Below, in pieces: positions 5,493 to 6,280 of a DNA stretch of 6,280 bases (positions are counted from its first letter, which is position 1; every line of letters begins with the position of its first letter). The position numbers were made by a program, and so were the translations under genes. Source of the stretch: an uncultured Oscillospiraceae bacterium (lineage in GTDB: Bacteria > Bacillota > Clostridia > Oscillospirales > Ruminococcaceae); assembly GCA_910579545.1 (NCBI GenBank), contig CAJTVI010000108.1, positions 1-6,280 on the forward strand, read 5' to 3'. The notes under the pieces are model-generated. The model was given only the letters and a program-made list of their open reading frames with translations, ran no database searches and had not been told where the DNA came from.

Positions 5493-5521
5493 TTGAATGT
5501 CATTCGCTTTGCTGATATACT
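5493..5521 (+). promoter_or_regulatory. Promoter of the GLUG-type gene, framed by a 9-bp inverted repeat
   Basis: TTGAAT (5493-5498) and TATACT (5516-5521) are 17 bases apart, and TGA ahead of the -10 makes it an extended -10 promoter. The start would be near 5528, about 50 bases before the gene. TTGAATGTC (5493-5501, including the -35) recurs inverted as GACATTCAA at 5546-5554. The spacer also contains the small palindrome GAATGTCATTC (5495-5505). These are candidate operator half-sites; the binding protein is unknown. Confidence 0.65.
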
Positions 5522-5577
5522 GAATACGCAAAAAATCAACAAATCGACATTCAATAAGGAAAGAAGGAAATTTTGCC

Positions 5578-6123
5578 ATGGGAATTGTAAAAATGTTGAC
5601 AGCACTGACATTGTGTGCGTCTGTGTTTATCACCGCTGGAGTAGGGGCAATGCCTGCCGACACCGCCGAAGCCGCCGAGATCGAAGTGGAAACCGCCAAA
5701 ACCGAGACCGCTGTTGTTATGAATACGGCAACGGTTAAGGGTGTAACATGGTATCTGGTGGAAAGCGAAGCCCACCTAAGAGCTATTGGCACAGGGGAGT
5801 ACGGTCTGGACAAGAACTATATGCAAAATGCGGATATCACCATGTCCACGACAGAGTGGGTGCCAATTGGAACCGAAAGCAATCCGTTCACAGGACAGTA
5901 CAACGGCAACGGCTACGAAATCAGGGGACTGACAATGACAAGTCCTACCGTCAAGATTATTGGTTTCTTTGGCTTTGCAGGAAACGCACAGCTCTACAAC
6001 ATTACGCTGCGTGACCTTGACATTGAAACCGCAGGCGGTCAGGGCAAGTCGGTTGGCGCTATTTGCGCCAGAGCCACTGACTGCAATATCCACAGCAACG
6101 AAGTGTACTCTATTTACGATTAA
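5578..6123 (+). CDS. Short secreted GLUG-type beta-helix protein, probably truncated
   Basis: The 181-residue product starts with a signal peptide: MGIVK, a hydrophobic core to about residue 23, and likely cleavage after GVGA (24) or AEA (about 32). LTLC at 10-13 is not a proper lipobox. A Glu/Ala/Thr-rich linker (27-50) follows, then a segment typical of GLUG/beta-helix surface proteins: L-x-AIGTGEYGLDKNY (67-81), ADI (85-87), WVPIG (94-98), PFTGQYNGNGYEIRGL (103-118), IGFFGFAGNAQLYNITLRDL (128-147) and SVGAICARATDC (158-169). Family members are usually several hundred residues with many repeats, so this one ends early. The ribosome site is AGAAGG (5562-5567), 10 bases before ATG; ATG 5593 is an alternative start. 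Base composition and codons are visibly less GC-rich than in the genes to the left, suggesting separate origin. Function is unknown; surface binding or adhesion is a guess from the family. Confidence 0.72.
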   Translation: MGIVKMLTALTLCASVFITAGVGAMPADTAEAAEIEVETAKTETAVVMNTATVKGVTWYLVESEAHLRAIGTGEYGLDKNYMQNADITMSTTEWVPIGTESNPFTGQYNGNGYEIRGLTMTSPTVKIIGFFGFAGNAQLYNITLRDLDIETAGGQGKSVGAICARATDCNIHSNEVYSIYD

Positions 6124-6160
6124 ACAGTGGCCAGTGGTTCAAGAGAGGGCTATCAATACT

Positions 6161-6211
6161 GATAAGCCCCCTCTTTATCGGGGGGATTTCATCTTTTAGG
6201 TGAAATCCCCC
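6161..6211 (+). promoter_or_regulatory. Two abutting stem-loops with competing C/G tracts
   Basis: GATAAG (6161-6166) pairs with TTTATC (6174-6179) with one G-U pair, leaving the loop CCCCCTC. Right next to it GGGGGATTTCA (6181-6191) pairs perfectly with TGAAATCCCCC (6201-6211) around a 9-base loop. The five C of the first loop could instead pair with the five G of the second stem. The second stem is strong enough for a terminator, but no T tract follows, so either a weak terminator for the GLUG gene or an RNA switch for a gene beyond the window is possible. Confidence 0.5.
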
Positions 6212-6280
6212 TTGACAAATATTCTCCTGTTAAGGGATGGAAGGACATCTTGCAGGCAAGCAGGCAGGCCCCGCCGGTAT
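6212..6280 (+). other. Right edge: possible start of an unfinished frame
   Basis: An ATG at 6237 opens a frame to the window edge (MEGHLAGKQAGPAG), but the only purine run ahead of it is one base away, too close for a ribosome site. TTGACA at 6212-6217 has no -10 box at the right distance. GCAGGC is repeated three times between 6252 and 6268. I see nothing that can be called a gene here. Confidence 0.15.

Larger units (their letters stand above)
5014..5577. other. Gene-free, hairpin-dense stretch after nfnB
   Basis: I see no convincing gene here; open frames on both strands lack ribosome sites and overlap each other. Inverted repeats are unusually frequent: 5019-5032 (GCCTGACATCAGGC), 5058-5096 (ATGTAAT/ATTACAT enclosing GGTGGTTTCACCACC), 5200-5205 with 5225-5230 (CGCTCT/AGAGCG), 5240-5264 (9-bp ACCACCACC/GGTGGTGGT), 5265-5279 (ATGGCC/GGCCAT), 5286-5297 (CCCTCCGGAGGG), 5372-5392 (ATCGG A CGCAGCTGCG CCGAT) and 5437-5446 (GGTATATACC). 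None has a proper T tract, so no terminator for nfnB is evident. It could be a structured RNA, a decayed mobile-element end, or a recombination/transfer region. The last 85 bases hold the promoter of the next gene. Confidence 0.5.

Noticed and set aside
5265..5738. Plus-strand frame of 157 codons running into the GLUG gene
   Set aside because: The ATG lies in a hairpin without a usable ribosome site, and the frame overlaps the better-supported GLUG gene and its promoter.
6212..6240. TTGACA as a promoter for a gene beyond the right edge
   Set aside because: There is no -10-like hexamer 16-18 bases downstream; the base matches are likely chance.

Overview
The window looks like a GC-rich, low-GC-type-architecture Firmicute, most likely a gut clostridium of the Oscillospiraceae/Ruminococcaceae kind. 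The evidence is Gram-positive style promoters and strong purine-rich Shine-Dalgarno sites, a TPP riboswitch placed ahead of a ThiT-type ECF thiamine transporter subunit, and an NfnAB electron-bifurcating transhydrogenase typical of anaerobes. The genus assignment is inference. All genes I support are on the plus strand.

Layout. (1) 1-947: a sigma-A type promoter, a TPP riboswitch, an intrinsic terminator that the riboswitch probably controls, then thiT; a perfect 12-bp hairpin terminator follows the gene. (2) 1076-2559: an extended -10 promoter, a leader, and a TTG-started gene for a membrane-tethered XRE-family protein (cytoplasmic HTH, one membrane helix, coiled segment, outside domain I do not recognise), followed by a hairpin that could terminate in both directions. 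(3) 2545-5013: a promoter that overlaps that hairpin, a roughly 190-nt leader with terminator-like hairpins and a competing pairing that resembles an attenuator, then nfnA and nfnB, one base apart and surely co-transcribed. (4) 5014-6280: 564 bases without a convincing gene but rich in hairpins, then a good promoter and a short secreted GLUG-type beta-helix protein that looks truncated, then two adjacent stem-loops. This right part differs in base and codon character from the left and may be accessory or mobile-element DNA, though no integrase, transposase or repeat boundary is visible.

How it fits together. thiT is a self-contained thiamine-salvage unit: high TPP shuts off synthesis of the importer subunit; the shared ECF energising module must be encoded elsewhere. 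NfnAB couples NADH, NADPH and ferredoxin pools in the cytoplasm. The XRE protein has no visible partner gene. The most novel-looking signals are the putative attenuator ahead of nfnAB, the hairpin-dense 5014-5577 stretch, the 9-bp inverted repeat around the GLUG-gene promoter, and the double stem-loop at 6161-6211. All structures were folded by eye.
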